From the NCBI RefSeq assembly GCF_022378355.1, contig NZ_JAKMAJ010000011.1, positions 62,001-126,000 of the forward strand: DNA of 64,000 nucleotides, written 5' to 3'. The notes below the pieces were generated by a model, which searched no databases, had not been told where the DNA came from, and worked only from the letters and a program-made list of their open reading frames with translations. Shown piece by piece: positions 1-10,124 of this stretch (the stretch's first letter is position 1; each line of letters starts with the position of its first letter). The DNA comes from Brenneria bubanii (GTDB lineage: Bacteria; Pseudomonadota; Gammaproteobacteria; Enterobacterales; Enterobacteriaceae). Position numbers and translations under genes: made by a program.

Positions 1-1560
1 CACTTTTTCATACGCTTTATTGGCAACGTATTGGTCTTTTTCGTTTTTAATCGCCGGCACAAAGGTGCCATCCAGTTTCGGCCGGAAGGTTTCGTAATAA
101 TCAGGGTAGTTATTAAAGAACACCGCCAGACGTTTGGATACGTTCACATCATCCGGATAGCCGTCTTTATTGGCGTCCTGATAGTTCGGATAGCCGGCAT
201 CTTCATACACGCCCACTTTCTCGCGCATTTCCGTACCCGGTTTGCCGTCATCCACCGTGCCGATAATGGAGATACCGTGCGTATGGTCGCCCGTTACGAT
301 GATCATCGTATCCGGGTTCTTCTCCACAAACTTTTTGGCGATCGCCACCGACTGATCCAGCATGATGGTGTTATAAAACGCGCGTTCCCAGTCCAGCGGG
401 TGCGACGCTTTGTCAATCAGCGCGGATTCCACCATCAGGAAGAAACCGTCCTTGTTTTTAGACAGCACATCCAGCGCCGCCTGGGTCATTTCAGTCAAAT
501 CAGGCTGGTTGGGGAATTTTTTGGTGACGTCGTTCTTCAGGAAACGACGATCCAGCACGCCATCCATGTTGCCGGTATGGAACAGGCCCAGCAGTTTGGT
601 GGCCTGGGTCGCGTTTTTCTTCAGCGTATCCGCGTCGGTCACCAGCGTATAGCCGTCCTGCTGGAATTTTTCCACATAGTTGTTTTCGTCTTTACGCTTA
701 GAGCCAGGCGTACTCTTCGGCAGAAAATATGCCGAACCGCCCCCCAGAATCACGCTGGGTTTCACGTTGTAAAACATGTCGACGATTTCTGCTTTATCCG
801 CGCGGCGACGGGTATGGGAAACCACGGCGGCCGGAGTGGCGTCTTCAAGCTCGGCATCGCTGACCACGCCGACGGACATTTTGGTTGAACGGGTGATCAA
901 TTCGCCCAGCGTTTCCTGTTTCGGATGCGCCAGCGAGTTTTTACTGCGGCTGATATACACGCCCAGCGCATTAACGCCGGATTTGTGACCGGTCATATAG
1001 GCGCTCATGGTGTTGGCGCTGTCTGCCGCGATAGAATCGGTGCTCGAGGTGCCGCCGAACGCCATATATTGCAGATCGTCAATCGCCAGGCGGCCGTTGG
1101 CCTTCCCTTCGGTAATGCCTTTGGAGAGGATACGAGCGCCGGTGCGGTGCGCCACCGACAGCCCGTCGCCAATAAACAGGATCACGTTTTTGGCCTTGCG
1201 CTTATCAGGCGTCTGGTAAACGTCCCACGTCACTTCCGACGTTTTGCCCTTGGCCTGCGCCGCTACGACATACTTCCCGGCCTGCGGCAGGTTTACATCC
1301 CGCAGCCAGACGGTGGATACGTTTTCACCATCTTCACGCTCTACAAAAGTGGCCGATTTTCCGAATACCTGCTGATAGTCTTTTCCGTTGATCAGGATAC
1401 GGATATCTTCCGGCTTTAATACTTCGTCAAACTCAACTTTAAAATCGAATTTTCCACCCGCCAGCATTGTCGCGCGGTCAATTGGGTAAATGGCTTGTGC
1501 CTGAAGCATTCCCGGTAAAGCGGAAGCAAACAGTAAAGGCAGTAACCAACGAGCTTTCAT
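1..1560 (-). CDS. Alkaline phosphatase, secreted; C-terminus beyond window edge
   Basis: The reverse strand is open from the ATG at 1560 to the window edge, giving 520 residues without a stop, so the C-terminus is missing. The protein starts with a typical signal peptide (basic MKAR, hydrophobic stretch, cleavage near GMLQA, residue 21) and is expected in the periplasm. Visible alkaline phosphatase hallmarks are the metal-binding GDG at residues 131-133, the DSA nucleophile motif with Ser181, a later E-x4-D-x3-H metal cluster (ESALIDKASH) and GDHTHG. The family hydrolyses phosphate monoesters with two zinc and one magnesium ion. About 110 residues lie between the signal peptide and the catalytic domain, longer than in E. 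coli PhoA, so this is a PhoA-superfamily enzyme rather than a clear PhoA orthologue. It is divergent from nothing nearby and probably monocistronic. I saw no convincing Pho box. Confidence 0.88.
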   Translation of the reverse strand, partial: MKARWLLPLLFASALPGMLQAQAIYPIDRATMLAGGKFDFKVEFDEVLKPEDIRILINGKDYQQVFGKSATFVEREDGENVSTVWLRDVNLPQAGKYVVAAQAKGKTSEVTWDVYQTPDKRKAKNVILFIGDGLSVAHRTGARILSKGITEGKANGRLAIDDLQYMAFGGTSSTDSIAADSANTMSAYMTGHKSGVNALGVYISRSKNSLAHPKQETLGELITRSTKMSVGVVSDAELEDATPAAVVSHTRRRADKAEIVDMFYNVKPSVILGGGSAYFLPKSTPGSKRKDENNYVEKFQQDGYTLVTDADTLKKNATQATKLLGLFHTGNMDGVLDRRFLKNDVTKKFPNQPDLTEMTQAALDVLSKNKDGFFLMVESALIDKASHPLDWERAFYNTIMLDQSVAIAKKFVEKNPDTMIIVTGDHTHGISIIGTVDDGKPGTEMREKVGVYEDAGYPNYQDANKDGYPDDVNVSKRLAVFFNNYPDYYETFRPKLDGTFVPAIKNEKDQYVANKAYEKV

Positions 1561-1652
1561 CGTGATGTCCTTGAATTGCAGAATTAGCAGGACATAACCT
1601 AGTTACCTTTTTTTACAGTTTAATGAAGGTTGATATTGTTTAAGGCGCCTGT

Positions 1653-2441
1653 TCACGCCTCTCCGCTGACATCCGCGCGTCGGCTGAACGCCATAATCTG
1701 CTCGACGACCACCTCAGGATGGGAAATAAAAGGCGCATGCGCGGCCTTCGGGATCACGACTGAAGAAGAGCGCGGCCATAGCCGATCCAATAACGCGGCC
1801 ACTTTACGCGGCACCAGGCCGTCCAACGCGCCATACATTCGCAGCAAAGGCAATGTCAGCTCGGCCATCGGTTGGCGCAAATCCGTCTGACGCAGAATCT
1901 CCAGCCCGCCATTCAACACCTCGACCGCGGGCATCGACTGTTCCAGCACCACGCGCTTCAGCAAGCGGGCGTCCTGCCGCGCGGTAACCGTTCCCAATGT
2001 TTGCAGCGCCAGAAAACGCTCAACGGTGCGTTGAAAGTCCTCACTGAGCTGCTGTTGAAACCCATGCAACACCTCCGGTTTAATTCCGGGCCAGGCCGCT
2101 CTGGCGCTAAAACTGGGAGAAGAGGCAAGGGTAATCAGCCCACTCGCCCGCTGCGGCGCGCTTAATGCAATCCGGCTGGCAACCAGTCCGCCCAACGACC
2201 ACCCCAGCCAGATCGCGCGCGCCGGCGCCTGAGCCAGCACCGTCGCCGCCATATCCTCCAGCGACATCGCCCCAAATCCCTGGCTTTTGCCATAGCCGGG
2301 TAAATCCACCAGATGCAGACGAAAATGCGGCGCCAGCCGCGGCGAAATGCAATGCCAGACCTGCGCATTCAGTCCCCAGCCGTGCAGCAACACAAGATCG
2401 GTTTTACCTACACCCTCAGTCTGCCAATACAACGCGTTCAT
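1653..2441 (-). CDS. bioH: Pimeloyl-[acyl-carrier protein] methyl ester esterase BioH
   Basis: BioH removes the methyl group from pimeloyl-ACP methyl ester and so ends the fatty-acid-like phase of biotin synthesis in the cytoplasm. The alpha/beta hydrolase features are clear: the oxyanion-side LLHGWG near residue 20, the nucleophile elbow GWSLGG with Ser at about residue 82, an acidic residue in YGALDGLVP and the catalytic His in KAAHAPF near the C-terminus. I chose the ATG at 2441, because a TTG one codon upstream gives a poorer match to the E. coli N-terminus and AGGA lies about 9 nt before this ATG. The 262-residue length is slightly above the usual 256. It is divergent from gntX, 45 bp away, as in E. 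coli. Confidence 0.95.
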   Translation of the reverse strand: MNALYWQTEGVGKTDLVLLHGWGLNAQVWHCISPRLAPHFRLHLVDLPGYGKSQGFGAMSLEDMAATVLAQAPARAIWLGWSLGGLVASRIALSAPQRASGLITLASSPSFSARAAWPGIKPEVLHGFQQQLSEDFQRTVERFLALQTLGTVTARQDARLLKRVVLEQSMPAVEVLNGGLEILRQTDLRQPMAELTLPLLRMYGALDGLVPRKVAALLDRLWPRSSSVVIPKAAHAPFISHPEVVVEQIMAFSRRADVSGEA

Positions 2442-2486
2442 CAATTATCATCCTGCCTCAGGGAAAAATATTTCAGGGAGGCCTCT

Positions 2487-3182
2487 ATGTTAACCATCGC
2501 GGCACACTGCTGGCTATGCCGACTGCCGCTTTATCACAGCCGGCACGGGATTTGCTCTTTCTGCCAACGTCATTTGCCGCCGCGGCCGCCATGCTGCCCG
2601 CGCTGCGGCCTGCCCACCGGCGATCCCGCCAGACAGTGCGGCCGTTGTCTGCAACGTCCGCCGCCCTGGCAAACCCTGACGTTTGTCAGCGACTATATTC
2701 CGCCGCTGAATACCCTGGTAAAGCTGCTGAAGTATCACGGAAAAACGGAACTGGCGCCGGTGCTTGCCAGACAGCTCTTATTGCGCTGGCTGAGCGACTA
2801 CCGCGAGCACCCGTCGCTATTCCCCCGGTTACGGCCGGATCGATTGGTGACCGTGCCTTTGCACAGACAGCGTCACTGGGCGCGCGGTTATAATCAGGCG
2901 GAGCTGTTAGCCCGGCCGCTGGCACGCTGGCTATCCTGTACTTATGAACCTCGGGCGCTGCGACGCCTGCATAAGACCCGGATTCAACAGCAGCTTGATG
3001 CGAATGAACGACGTAAAAACCTGAAGGGCGCCTTTGCCTGTGATGCCATATTGACGGGTAAACAGGTGGCGTTGCTGGACGACGTCGTGACAACCGGCAG
3101 TACGGCGGCGGAAGTGAGCCGGACGTTGCTGGATCAAGGGGCGGCCGGGGTGCAGGTGTGGTGTTTGTGCCGAACCTTGTAG
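2487..3182 (+). CDS. gntX: ComF/GntX family phosphoribosyltransferase-like protein
   Basis: This 231-residue protein has an N-terminal zinc-finger part with four CxxC-type pairs (CWLC, CSFC, CPRC, CGRC) followed by a phosphoribosyltransferase fold with the PRPP-loop motif LLDDVVTTGST near the C-terminus. It belongs to the ComF family. The E. coli orthologue GntX has been linked to gluconate use, and ComF relatives act in DNA uptake, but the biochemical role is not settled. The ATG at 2487 is chosen because GGGAGG lies 5 nt upstream and the protein then begins MLTIAAHCWLC, as the family does. Reading frame continues upstream to 2313 without support. It sits between bioH (divergent) and nfuA, the conserved enteric order. 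Confidence 0.93.
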   Translation: MLTIAAHCWLCRLPLYHSRHGICSFCQRHLPPRPPCCPRCGLPTGDPARQCGRCLQRPPPWQTLTFVSDYIPPLNTLVKLLKYHGKTELAPVLARQLLLRWLSDYREHPSLFPRLRPDRLVTVPLHRQRHWARGYNQAELLARPLARWLSCTYEPRALRRLHKTRIQQQLDANERRKNLKGAFACDAILTGKQVALLDDVVTTGSTAAEVSRTLLDQGAAGVQVWCLCRTL

Positions 3183-3241
3183 TTCGCAGGAGGATGGGCG
3201 TATTATAACCGATAGGTATGATCAACATTGAGTCTAACATT

Positions 3242-3817
3242 ATGATCCGTATTACTGACGCAGCTCAGGAACACTTTTTAAAATTGCTGGCGAAACAGGA
3301 AGAAGGCACGCAAATCCGTGTTTTTGTCATCAATCCCGGCACGCCCAACGCGGAATGCGGCGTGTCCTACTGCCCTCCTGATGCGGTCGAAGCCAGTGAC
3401 GCAGAACTGAAATTCGAAAAAATTTCAGCTTATGTAGATGAACTCAGTGCGCCGTATCTGGAAGATGCCGAAATCGATTTCGTCACCGATCAGCTGGGTT
3501 CCCAGCTCACGCTGAAAGCGCCCAACGCCAAGATGCGCAAAGTGGCCGAGGATGCGCCGTTGATTGAACGCGTGGAATACGTGCTGCAATCGCAGATCAA
3601 CCCGCAGCTGGCAGGCCACGGCGGGCGCGTCACATTGATGGAGATCACCGACGACGGTTTGGCGATTCTGCAATTCGGCGGGGGCTGCAACGGCTGCTCC
3701 ATGGTCGACTACACGCTGAAAGAAGGCATTGAGAAAGAGCTGCTGGAAAAATTCCCTGAGCTGAAAGGCGTCCGGGATCTTACCGAGCACCAACGCGGCG
3801 AGCACTCCTACTACTGA
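3242..3817 (+). CDS. nfuA: Fe-S biogenesis scaffold/carrier NfuA
   Basis: NfuA carries a [4Fe-4S] cluster and delivers it to apo-enzymes, especially under oxidative stress or iron limitation. The 191-residue protein has an N-terminal degenerate A-type carrier domain (residues about 1-95) and a C-terminal Nfu domain with the cluster-binding CxxC in GGCNGCSM (residues 149 and 152). The sequence matches the E. coli protein almost throughout, including the last residues GEHSYY. The ATG at 3242 gives the standard length. An in-frame ATG at 3218 would add eight residues that orthologues lack. It follows gntX by 59 bp. Confidence 0.97.
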   Translation: MIRITDAAQEHFLKLLAKQEEGTQIRVFVINPGTPNAECGVSYCPPDAVEASDAELKFEKISAYVDELSAPYLEDAEIDFVTDQLGSQLTLKAPNAKMRKVAEDAPLIERVEYVLQSQINPQLAGHGGRVTLMEITDDGLAILQFGGGCNGCSMVDYTLKEGIEKELLEKFPELKGVRDLTEHQRGEHSYY

Positions 3818-3916
3818 TTCTTGCCGGCTATTCTCCCGGTCATCTGTCTGTCGTCAGGTGGCCGGCGCCTGAATCAGGCGTCAGCGCGGCATCGGCATCA
3901 CGATGTGCCGGCACGA

Positions 3917-5035
3917 CTATCCCTTGTGCGGTATCAGGTGAAAATGTTTGTTCGCGCGCGCGTCTTTCATCGCATATAGCAATTCAGTCAGCGTATCCAA
4001 TCGATCGATGATTTTCATACCTAAATAAAAGTAGCCATAAATCTGATTCTCCACCGCCAAATTCTGTTGCTCTTCATTTTCCGGCAGGCTGGACGTGATT
4101 TTTTTCAGCTCAATCATGACCTCATTTTTAAACTCTCGATAATGGAATTTTTTTATTCCTTCCCTATCTCTGACATTATCGCGAATAAATGACTCCAGCA
4201 TCACGAAACGATACTGGATGGCGTTATTAATCTGTGCGGACAGCGAAGACTTATTAATTATGTTATGGCTAACGTCACACTCCCAATATGCCATTTCAAT
4301 CAACACTAAATAAGAGGTTAGATCCTGAATACACTCCTGAACGCTGGCATACGTCGCTTTGGCGTGTTTGGTTTCTTTTTGCGCCGGAGCAGATAACTTA
4401 ATAATATCTGCGACTATTTTTTTATTTTTCACATTTAACTGACGCAAATCGAGCTTAGTAAAAATGTTCCTCGATAAATTGGCGGCATAAAGCAGGTGCA
4501 AATTCGATATAAGTTTAAAGAGTTCAATATCCCAATGAATACTCGCTTTATGTGGGAATATGCTGGAAAAGATGACCGCAATCAGGCAACCGATAAATAT
4601 ATCGGATATCCGCCACAGAGCGATATCCAGATTGCCTTCCGTCGCCGTCACTACCACCGATAACGAGATACCGATAAGAATCGCGGCATAAGGCACTTTA
4701 CTTAACACCAGATAGCCACAGGTGAATATCCCCATGGCGATAGGTATCAGCGCCAGGAAGGTATTATATTTCCCGACATAAAAAGAAATAATACTAAAAA
4801 CAATCCCTATAAACGTACCCAGCACGCGTTGGATAGCCCTGGGATATACACTGCCTTTATAGGACATAGGTCCCATTATCACGACCAGCGTGATAAATAT
4901 CCATGATACATCTTCTATGGTTTTAATTTGTGAAAATATCAGCAAGCAACAAATAAATGCCATTGTTAATCGAGTAGCATGAGAAACCCGATAATACTTA
5001 TATTGTATGTTTTTTATTTCACCTTCTATTTTCAT
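3917..5035 (-). CDS. FUSC-family inner membrane protein, YeeA-like
   Basis: The 372-residue protein has an N-terminal half of six or so closely spaced hydrophobic segments (about residues 20-165) and a largely hydrophilic C-terminal half. The segment VVIMGP, the following PRAIQRVLGT and the YRVSHATR block before the first membrane segment resemble E. coli YeeA and the fusaric-acid-resistance/aromatic-acid exporter (FUSC) superfamily. The family is associated with efflux of aromatic acids, but the substrate of this subgroup is unknown. It overlaps the upstream zinc-ribbon gene by 17 bp, so the two are very likely one transcript. The pair is AT-rich compared with its neighbours and occupies the place of gntT in E. 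coli, which suggests an acquired insertion. Function is inferred only at family level. Confidence 0.8.
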   Translation of the reverse strand: MKIEGEIKNIQYKYYRVSHATRLTMAFICCLLIFSQIKTIEDVSWIFITLVVIMGPMSYKGSVYPRAIQRVLGTFIGIVFSIISFYVGKYNTFLALIPIAMGIFTCGYLVLSKVPYAAILIGISLSVVVTATEGNLDIALWRISDIFIGCLIAVIFSSIFPHKASIHWDIELFKLISNLHLLYAANLSRNIFTKLDLRQLNVKNKKIVADIIKLSAPAQKETKHAKATYASVQECIQDLTSYLVLIEMAYWECDVSHNIINKSSLSAQINNAIQYRFVMLESFIRDNVRDREGIKKFHYREFKNEVMIELKKITSSLPENEEQQNLAVENQIYGYFYLGMKIIDRLDTLTELLYAMKDARANKHFHLIPHKG

Positions 5036-5300
5036 AACTTTTTTCTTTTAAAATTAAAACAGCAATAACAATCAAAGATGCAATTGAAACAATTGCGATA
5101 AATAATGAATCACCCGAAAAGAAATGATGATCGTATTTAATCATCACTAAAGACAACGCCAGTAGAATACAGGCGATGAACTTTATACATTCCTTTGTAA
5201 AATTAGTTTTCTTATACCTCAGATCGGATAAACAGTGCGGACAGGTAGATTGTTTAAGCGTAACCAATCTGCCGCATTTCGGACAACAATGATATGTCAT
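5019..5300 (-). CDS. Small zinc-ribbon membrane protein
   Basis: This 93-residue protein begins with a double zinc-ribbon knuckle, CPKC at residues 6-9 and CPHC about 12 residues later, followed by two hydrophobic helices (about residues 37-55 and 65-85) and a basic tail. The ribbon therefore probably faces the cytoplasm. GGAG lies 8 nt before the ATG. It overlaps the FUSC-family gene by 17 bp, which suggests translational coupling and a shared task, perhaps as a small accessory subunit or regulator of that transporter. I do not recognise a named family, so the function is unknown. Confidence 0.72.
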   Translation of the reverse strand: MTYHCCPKCGRLVTLKQSTCPHCLSDLRYKKTNFTKECIKFIACILLALSLVMIKYDHHFFSGDSLFIAIVSIASLIVIAVLILKEKSYENRR

Positions 5301-5479
5301 AGTTATTACTCCGGTCTATCCCATCATTCCTTAGCGGATCAAACATATTCCTTATGAAAATGATGTGCCATTTGGCGCATGTAATCAAACGTAATTTTTT
5401 ATTTCATTTTCTCATCGCTCTTTATTTCGTACGCAAAACAATCATGTAAAGCCGTTATCCGCCGCAAAGCATGCGGTGT

Positions 5480-5522
5480 GCCGGACAGAATGCCAGACTG
5501 CGAATGGATAATCCTGTCCGGC
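5480..5522 (-). terminator. Hairpin downstream of malQ
   Basis: A 9-bp perfect inverted repeat, GCCGGACAG at 5480-5488 and CTGTCCGGC at 5514-5522, lies 48 bp past the malQ stop. There is no T-run after it on the minus strand, so it may be a processing or Rho-assisted 3' structure rather than a classical intrinsic terminator. Confidence 0.4.
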
Positions 5523-5569
5523 GCAATGCGGCGTAGCGACTTGCCGGCCGCATCATCAGCGCACGCATG

Positions 5570-7645
5570 TCATTTGATCGGCGCGCCGCGTCGCAAATCG
5601 ACGTCGCGAATCAAACGTTCAAGATAACGGTCGGTGAAGATCGATTCCAGCGTACGGCTCAGCTTCCGCCGCCAGTTCGGATACTCCCGGTTGGTGCCGG
5701 GCACGTTTACCGGCGCCGACATATCCAGCCAGTCCTCCAGTTGAAATCCCACCAGGGCGCTGGCGCTGTCCGCCATATAACGCTGAACTCCCCGGTTGAG
5801 CGGCGCGCCCATGGCCGTCAGCGATGAATTCCGTCCTACCCTTTGCGGCAAAAGCCCCTGCTGATGCAGGGCATTCAATAGACCCTGCTTCGCTTTTTCG
5901 CGGAAACGAATCTGCTGATGTAACAACTCGGCGCTCGGGTACAGCGCCAAATCCCTGCCCAAGGATAAATCCACCGCCTGCCAGTAGCCACGCAGCGTGG
6001 GAAGATCATGAGTGGTAATTGTCGCCAGCGCCTGCCGGGGATATTTTTCTGGCGCAAGGAACCGATATTGTTCATCGTGCTCAAAGAACAGCACTTTATA
6101 GGAATAAATGCCAAAATCATGCAGCTTAGCGACGATATCCAGCGGCACTGTTCCCAAATCTTCGCCGATCACCAGGCAGCGGTGCCGCTGGCTTTCGAGC
6201 GCCAGTATCGCCAGCAGGTCGTCCAGCGGGTAATGCACATAGGCGCCGTTAGCGCACGGTTCCGCTTTAGGTATCCACCATAAACGCATCAGCGCCATCA
6301 CATGGTCGATACGCAACGCGCCGCAGCTCGCCATATTGCTGCGTAGCACATCAATAAAGGGCTGATAACCGCGTAACCGCATCATATTGGGATTCATCGG
6401 CGATAACTGCCAGTTTTGCCCCTGCGGACCCAGCGGATCCGGCGGCGCGCCGATAGAAGCATCCAGACAATACAGCAACCGCTCGTCCCAGGTTTCCGCG
6501 CCGCCCTGCGCCACGCCGACCGCTAAGTCTCGATACAGCCCAATAGGCAGGCCAAGCTGCTTACTGTGCGCAAAACACTCCGCCAACTGTTCATACGCCA
6601 CCCATTGCAGCCAGCAATAAAAGGTTATCTCATCGGCGTAATCATGGCGAAACGCCTTAACCGTTTCACCGTGTACGTCACGATAGCAGGCGGGCCATTG
6701 TAGCCAATCCGCATAGTTTTCCCCCTGACGCTTCAGATAAGCCTGCAGCGCATCGTACGTCGCCTGCAGTTGTAAACTCTGCCCGCCGTTGACCACGAAC
6801 TGACGAAAAGCGCTGATGCGCGGGTCCAGCGCGCTGCGGGTATTGAAATAGCGGAAGGCCAGCCGTAATGCGCTCAGCTTGAGCGTAATGACCTGATCAT
6901 AATCCACCCAGCGCTCCGCACGCAGCGCCGATACCCTGTGTTGCGTATCATCCTGCAGCCACCAGAGCTGCGTTTCAGCGCTCTGTTGGAAATCATCCAC
7001 CCGGTTGACGTCGATATAAATGATATTCAGCCAATGGCGGGAAGAAGGGCTATATGGACTTGCCGCTTCGGGAACCGAGGGATAGAGCGAGTGAACCGGA
7101 TTCAGCCCCACAAAGGCTCCGCCGCGTCGGGCAACCTCCTCCACCAGTTGGCGCAGATCGCCGAAGTCGCCCACGCCCCAGTTATTTTGCGAACGCAGGG
7201 TATAAAGCTGCACGGTCACGCCCCACCATCGTTTGCCCTGCAACAGCGCTTCCGGCTCGAAACAACGATGCGGAGCGATAATGATTCGGCTGTTCCAACG
7301 CTGCTCGTCTTGCGTTAGCGTGAGGTGATGGTAGCCCAACGGAAGCTTGGCGGGGAGCGTCAGGCACGTGCCGCCGGTTACCCGGCCCTGAACCTGACCG
7401 CCGTTTTCATACATCAGCGTCCAGAGAAACTCCCCGTTGCCAACCAGCCTGATGGCGGCATCCTGTCCCTGAAGAAAAACGCTTACCGGCGGCAACGGTG
7501 CATTGCCACTCCCGGCGACATCCATCATCGTCAGCAGCCTGTCCCGGATCGACGCGTCAACAATGTGTTCATTGCCATAAGCATCCGTGTATTTTTCTGC
7601 AATACCCATTGATTGGATTGTCGATTTATCCGCCTTGAATGCCAT
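5570..7645 (-). CDS. malQ: 4-alpha-glucanotransferase (amylomaltase) MalQ
   Basis: MalQ disproportionates maltodextrins by moving 4-alpha-glucosyl chains and releasing glucose, working with MalP in the cytoplasm. The 691-residue length fits the family (E. coli 694). The GH77 catalytic signatures are visible: RIDHVM with the nucleophile Asp, GEDLGTVP with the acid/base Glu, and TTHDLPTL with the transition-state Asp. The start is the ATG at 7645, preceded by AAGGA about 9 nt upstream; an in-frame start ten codons earlier lies inside malP. The Shine-Dalgarno sequence overlaps the malP stop codon (gap 11 nt), so malP and malQ form one translationally close operon. Confidence 0.96.
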   Translation of the reverse strand: MAFKADKSTIQSMGIAEKYTDAYGNEHIVDASIRDRLLTMMDVAGSGNAPLPPVSVFLQGQDAAIRLVGNGEFLWTLMYENGGQVQGRVTGGTCLTLPAKLPLGYHHLTLTQDEQRWNSRIIIAPHRCFEPEALLQGKRWWGVTVQLYTLRSQNNWGVGDFGDLRQLVEEVARRGGAFVGLNPVHSLYPSVPEAASPYSPSSRHWLNIIYIDVNRVDDFQQSAETQLWWLQDDTQHRVSALRAERWVDYDQVITLKLSALRLAFRYFNTRSALDPRISAFRQFVVNGGQSLQLQATYDALQAYLKRQGENYADWLQWPACYRDVHGETVKAFRHDYADEITFYCWLQWVAYEQLAECFAHSKQLGLPIGLYRDLAVGVAQGGAETWDERLLYCLDASIGAPPDPLGPQGQNWQLSPMNPNMMRLRGYQPFIDVLRSNMASCGALRIDHVMALMRLWWIPKAEPCANGAYVHYPLDDLLAILALESQRHRCLVIGEDLGTVPLDIVAKLHDFGIYSYKVLFFEHDEQYRFLAPEKYPRQALATITTHDLPTLRGYWQAVDLSLGRDLALYPSAELLHQQIRFREKAKQGLLNALHQQGLLPQRVGRNSSLTAMGAPLNRGVQRYMADSASALVGFQLEDWLDMSAPVNVPGTNREYPNWRRKLSRTLESIFTDRYLERLIRDVDLRRGAPIK

Positions 7646-7656
7646 CTTACTTTTCC

Positions 7657-10080
7657 TTAACAACGCACTTGCCAAATGCGTTTCTGGTAATCATGAATCG
7701 CCCGATCCGAGCTGAACATTCCCATCCTGGCCGTATTGAGTACACAACGGCGAGTCCATTCTTCCGGTTCACGATATTTCGCATCCACGCGCTGCTGCGC
7801 CCGGCAATAGGGCGCGAAATCAGCCATCAGCAGATAAGGATCCCCCTCTTTCAACAAACTGTTCAACAAGGGGTCAAACGCTCGCTTATCTCCCTGACTA
7901 AATGCGCCGCTGCCCAGTTCAGCCAATATTTCACCCAGTAAAGGGGTCTCGGCAATATAGTCGGACGGACGGTATCCCTGCGCCTGTAGCGCTTTAACCT
8001 GCTCAACCGTATGGCCGAAAATAAACAGATTCTCTGCGCCGACCTGCTGAGCTATCTCGACATTGGCGCCATCCAGCGTTCCCACCGTCAGCGCCCCATT
8101 AAGCGCCAGCTTCATATTTCCGGTACCGGAAGCCTCTTTGCCTGCCGTGGATATTTGCTCGGAGACATCAGTAGCCGGGATTATCAACTCAGCCAACGAT
8201 ACGCGGTAATCGGGAAGGAATACCACCTTAAGGCGATCGTTGCAGCGGCTATCCCGATTAATCTTTTCTGCTACCTGATTGATGGCGTAAATGATATTTT
8301 TCGCCAGCTCATAGCCCGGCGCAGCCTTTGCGCCAAACAGAAAGACGCGCGGAACTATATCCAGATGCGGGTTATCACGCAATTGCCGATAAAGAGAAAG
8401 GATGTGCAGCAGATTCAGGTGCTGGCGCTTGTATTCGTGCAGCCGCTTGATCTGCACATCAAACAGCGCGTGCGGATCGAGCCTTACCCCAAGATATTGC
8501 TGCAAACGATCCGCCAGCCGAACCTTATTGTCATACTTTATCCGCCGGTAACGTTCGCGGAACCCGGCGTTATCAGCGTAGGGCTCCAATCCTTTTAGCG
8601 CCGGCAGGTTGTTGACCCACTCCGTCTCTAAAGCATCGTCAATCAACGCGGACAAGGCCGGGTTACATTGCTTCAGCCAGCGGCGTGGCGTAATACCGTT
8701 TGTCACATTGTGAAATTTATTGGGCCATAGCCGGTGATATTCGGGAAACAGGTCTTTCACCACCAGCTCGGAATGCAACGCCGCCACGCCGTTTATCGCA
8801 AAGCAGCTCACCACGCACAAATTGGCCATGCGAATTTGCCGCTGATGGCGCACCGCCAGCTTCGCCCACATCCGGCGATCGCCGGGCCACTGCCGCGCCA
8901 CCTGTACCTGAAACTGAGCGTCGATTTGCTTAATGATCGCCAGATGGCGCGGTAGCAGCCGGCCAAACAGCCCTTCATCCCAGCGCTCCAGCGCTTCCGG
9001 CATTAAGGTATGGTTGGTATAGGCGAATGCGCGCCCGGTTATCGACCAGGCTTCATCCCATTGCATATGGTGCTCATCCAACAGCAGCCTCATTAGCTCC
9101 GGGATCGCCAGCGTCGGATGGGTATCGTTAAGCTGAATAACCTCATAGTCGGCAAGCTGCGCCACGGCTCTTCCCGCCCGCTGATGACGGCGCAAAATGT
9201 CGGCCACCGAACAGGCGCACTGAAAATATTGCTGCATCAGCCGCAGGCGTCTGCCCGCTGCGTGGCTATCGTTCGGGTATAGCACGTTGGTCAGGCTGGC
9301 GGCCGTAATCCCGGCCTGCTCAGCCTGAAGGTAGCGCCCCGCATTGAACAACCGCAGGTCGAATGGATGACGGTGGGTCGCCCGCCACAGTCGCAGCGGC
9401 AGGCCGACGCCATTGCGATATCCCAACACCGGCAAATCGCTGGCCTCGCCGCGTAAATAGAACGCCGGCAGCCATCGCATATCGCCGTCATCCTGTGATT
9501 GCAGGCGGCCGCCGAAACCGACATCGACCGCCAGTTCCGGGCGGTGAAAGAACCAGGGATAGCCGTCACGATCCCAGTTATCGGGGGTTTCCTGCTGCTG
9601 CCCCTGGGAAAAATGCTGGCGGAACAGGCCATACTGATAGTTAAGGCCATAGCCGGTTGCCGGCTGCCCGACCGTCGCCATCGAATCCAGAAAGCAGGAG
9701 GCCAGCCGGCCCAGTCCGCCATTGCCCAAACCGGGATCGGTTTCCTGCTCCAATACCTCGCTCAGGTTGATCCGCTGCGCCGCCAGCACCTCGGCGGCGG
9801 CATTATACCATCCCAGATTCAACAGGTTATTGCCCGTCAGGCGGCCAGGTAGAAACTCCATCGATAAATAATTGACATGCCGGCGGGCCGGCTGATCTGA
9901 CGCGTCATAAGGCGGGGAGGTAAATATCGCGTGGGCGGCCAGCTGTTCGGCCAGCGCGGCGCTAACGGCGCGCCAACACTGTGCTGGCGTCATCAGGCTT
10001 AAAGAGGAAACACCGAGGTATTGCTGTTGACGAAGCAATGCTGACGCAAACTGTGTCGGGTTAAACGCAAACTGCGACAT
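7657..10080 (-). CDS. malP: Maltodextrin phosphorylase MalP
   Basis: MalP splits glucose-1-phosphate from the non-reducing end of maltodextrins. The 807-residue GT35 protein contains the family blocks YLSMEF near residue 73, the [13 protein letters not shown]-type segment (here [11 protein letters not shown]), and [12 protein letters not shown] carrying the pyridoxal-phosphate lysine. It is the shorter, more divergent of the two phosphorylases in the window, and its position before malQ marks it as MalP rather than GlgP. GGGAGAGG lies 4 nt before the ATG. In E. coli malP is divergent from the activator gene malT; here the upstream neighbour is glpR in the same direction with only 44 bp between, and malT is absent, so regulation must differ or MalT must act from elsewhere. 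Confidence 0.95.
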   Translation of the reverse strand: MSQFAFNPTQFASALLRQQQYLGVSSLSLMTPAQCWRAVSAALAEQLAAHAIFTSPPYDASDQPARRHVNYLSMEFLPGRLTGNNLLNLGWYNAAAEVLAAQRINLSEVLEQETDPGLGNGGLGRLASCFLDSMATVGQPATGYGLNYQYGLFRQHFSQGQQQETPDNWDRDGYPWFFHRPELAVDVGFGGRLQSQDDGDMRWLPAFYLRGEASDLPVLGYRNGVGLPLRLWRATHRHPFDLRLFNAGRYLQAEQAGITAASLTNVLYPNDSHAAGRRLRLMQQYFQCACSVADILRRHQRAGRAVAQLADYEVIQLNDTHPTLAIPELMRLLLDEHHMQWDEAWSITGRAFAYTNHTLMPEALERWDEGLFGRLLPRHLAIIKQIDAQFQVQVARQWPGDRRMWAKLAVRHQRQIRMANLCVVSCFAINGVAALHSELVVKDLFPEYHRLWPNKFHNVTNGITPRRWLKQCNPALSALIDDALETEWVNNLPALKGLEPYADNAGFRERYRRIKYDNKVRLADRLQQYLGVRLDPHALFDVQIKRLHEYKRQHLNLLHILSLYRQLRDNPHLDIVPRVFLFGAKAAPGYELAKNIIYAINQVAEKINRDSRCNDRLKVVFLPDYRVSLAELIIPATDVSEQISTAGKEASGTGNMKLALNGALTVGTLDGANVEIAQQVGAENLFIFGHTVEQVKALQAQGYRPSDYIAETPLLGEILAELGSGAFSQGDKRAFDPLLNSLLKEGDPYLLMADFAPYCRAQQRVDAKYREPEEWTRRCVLNTARMGMFSSDRAIHDYQKRIWQVRC

Positions 10081-10118
10081 GGTGCCTCTCCCTTATAGTC
10101 CGCCACGGAAAAGGCACC
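10081..10118 (-). promoter_or_regulatory. Inverted repeat over the malP ribosome-binding region
   Basis: Seven-base arms, GGTGCCT at 10081-10087 and AGGCACC at 10112-10118, flank the malP Shine-Dalgarno sequence, one arm directly abutting the ATG. In the transcript this could fold over the ribosome-binding site, or act as a weak glpR 3' hairpin. The role is inferred from position only. Confidence 0.35.
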
Positions 10119-10124
10119 TCTGGA

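Noticed and set aside
31-888. Forward open frame of 285 codons opposite the alkaline phosphatase
   Set aside because: The reverse strand has signal peptide and catalytic motifs; the forward frame has none.
1561-1652. Possible Pho box before the alkaline phosphatase
   Set aside because: CTGTAAA-AAAA-GGTAACT is only a loose match with one good half; not enough to call PhoB control.
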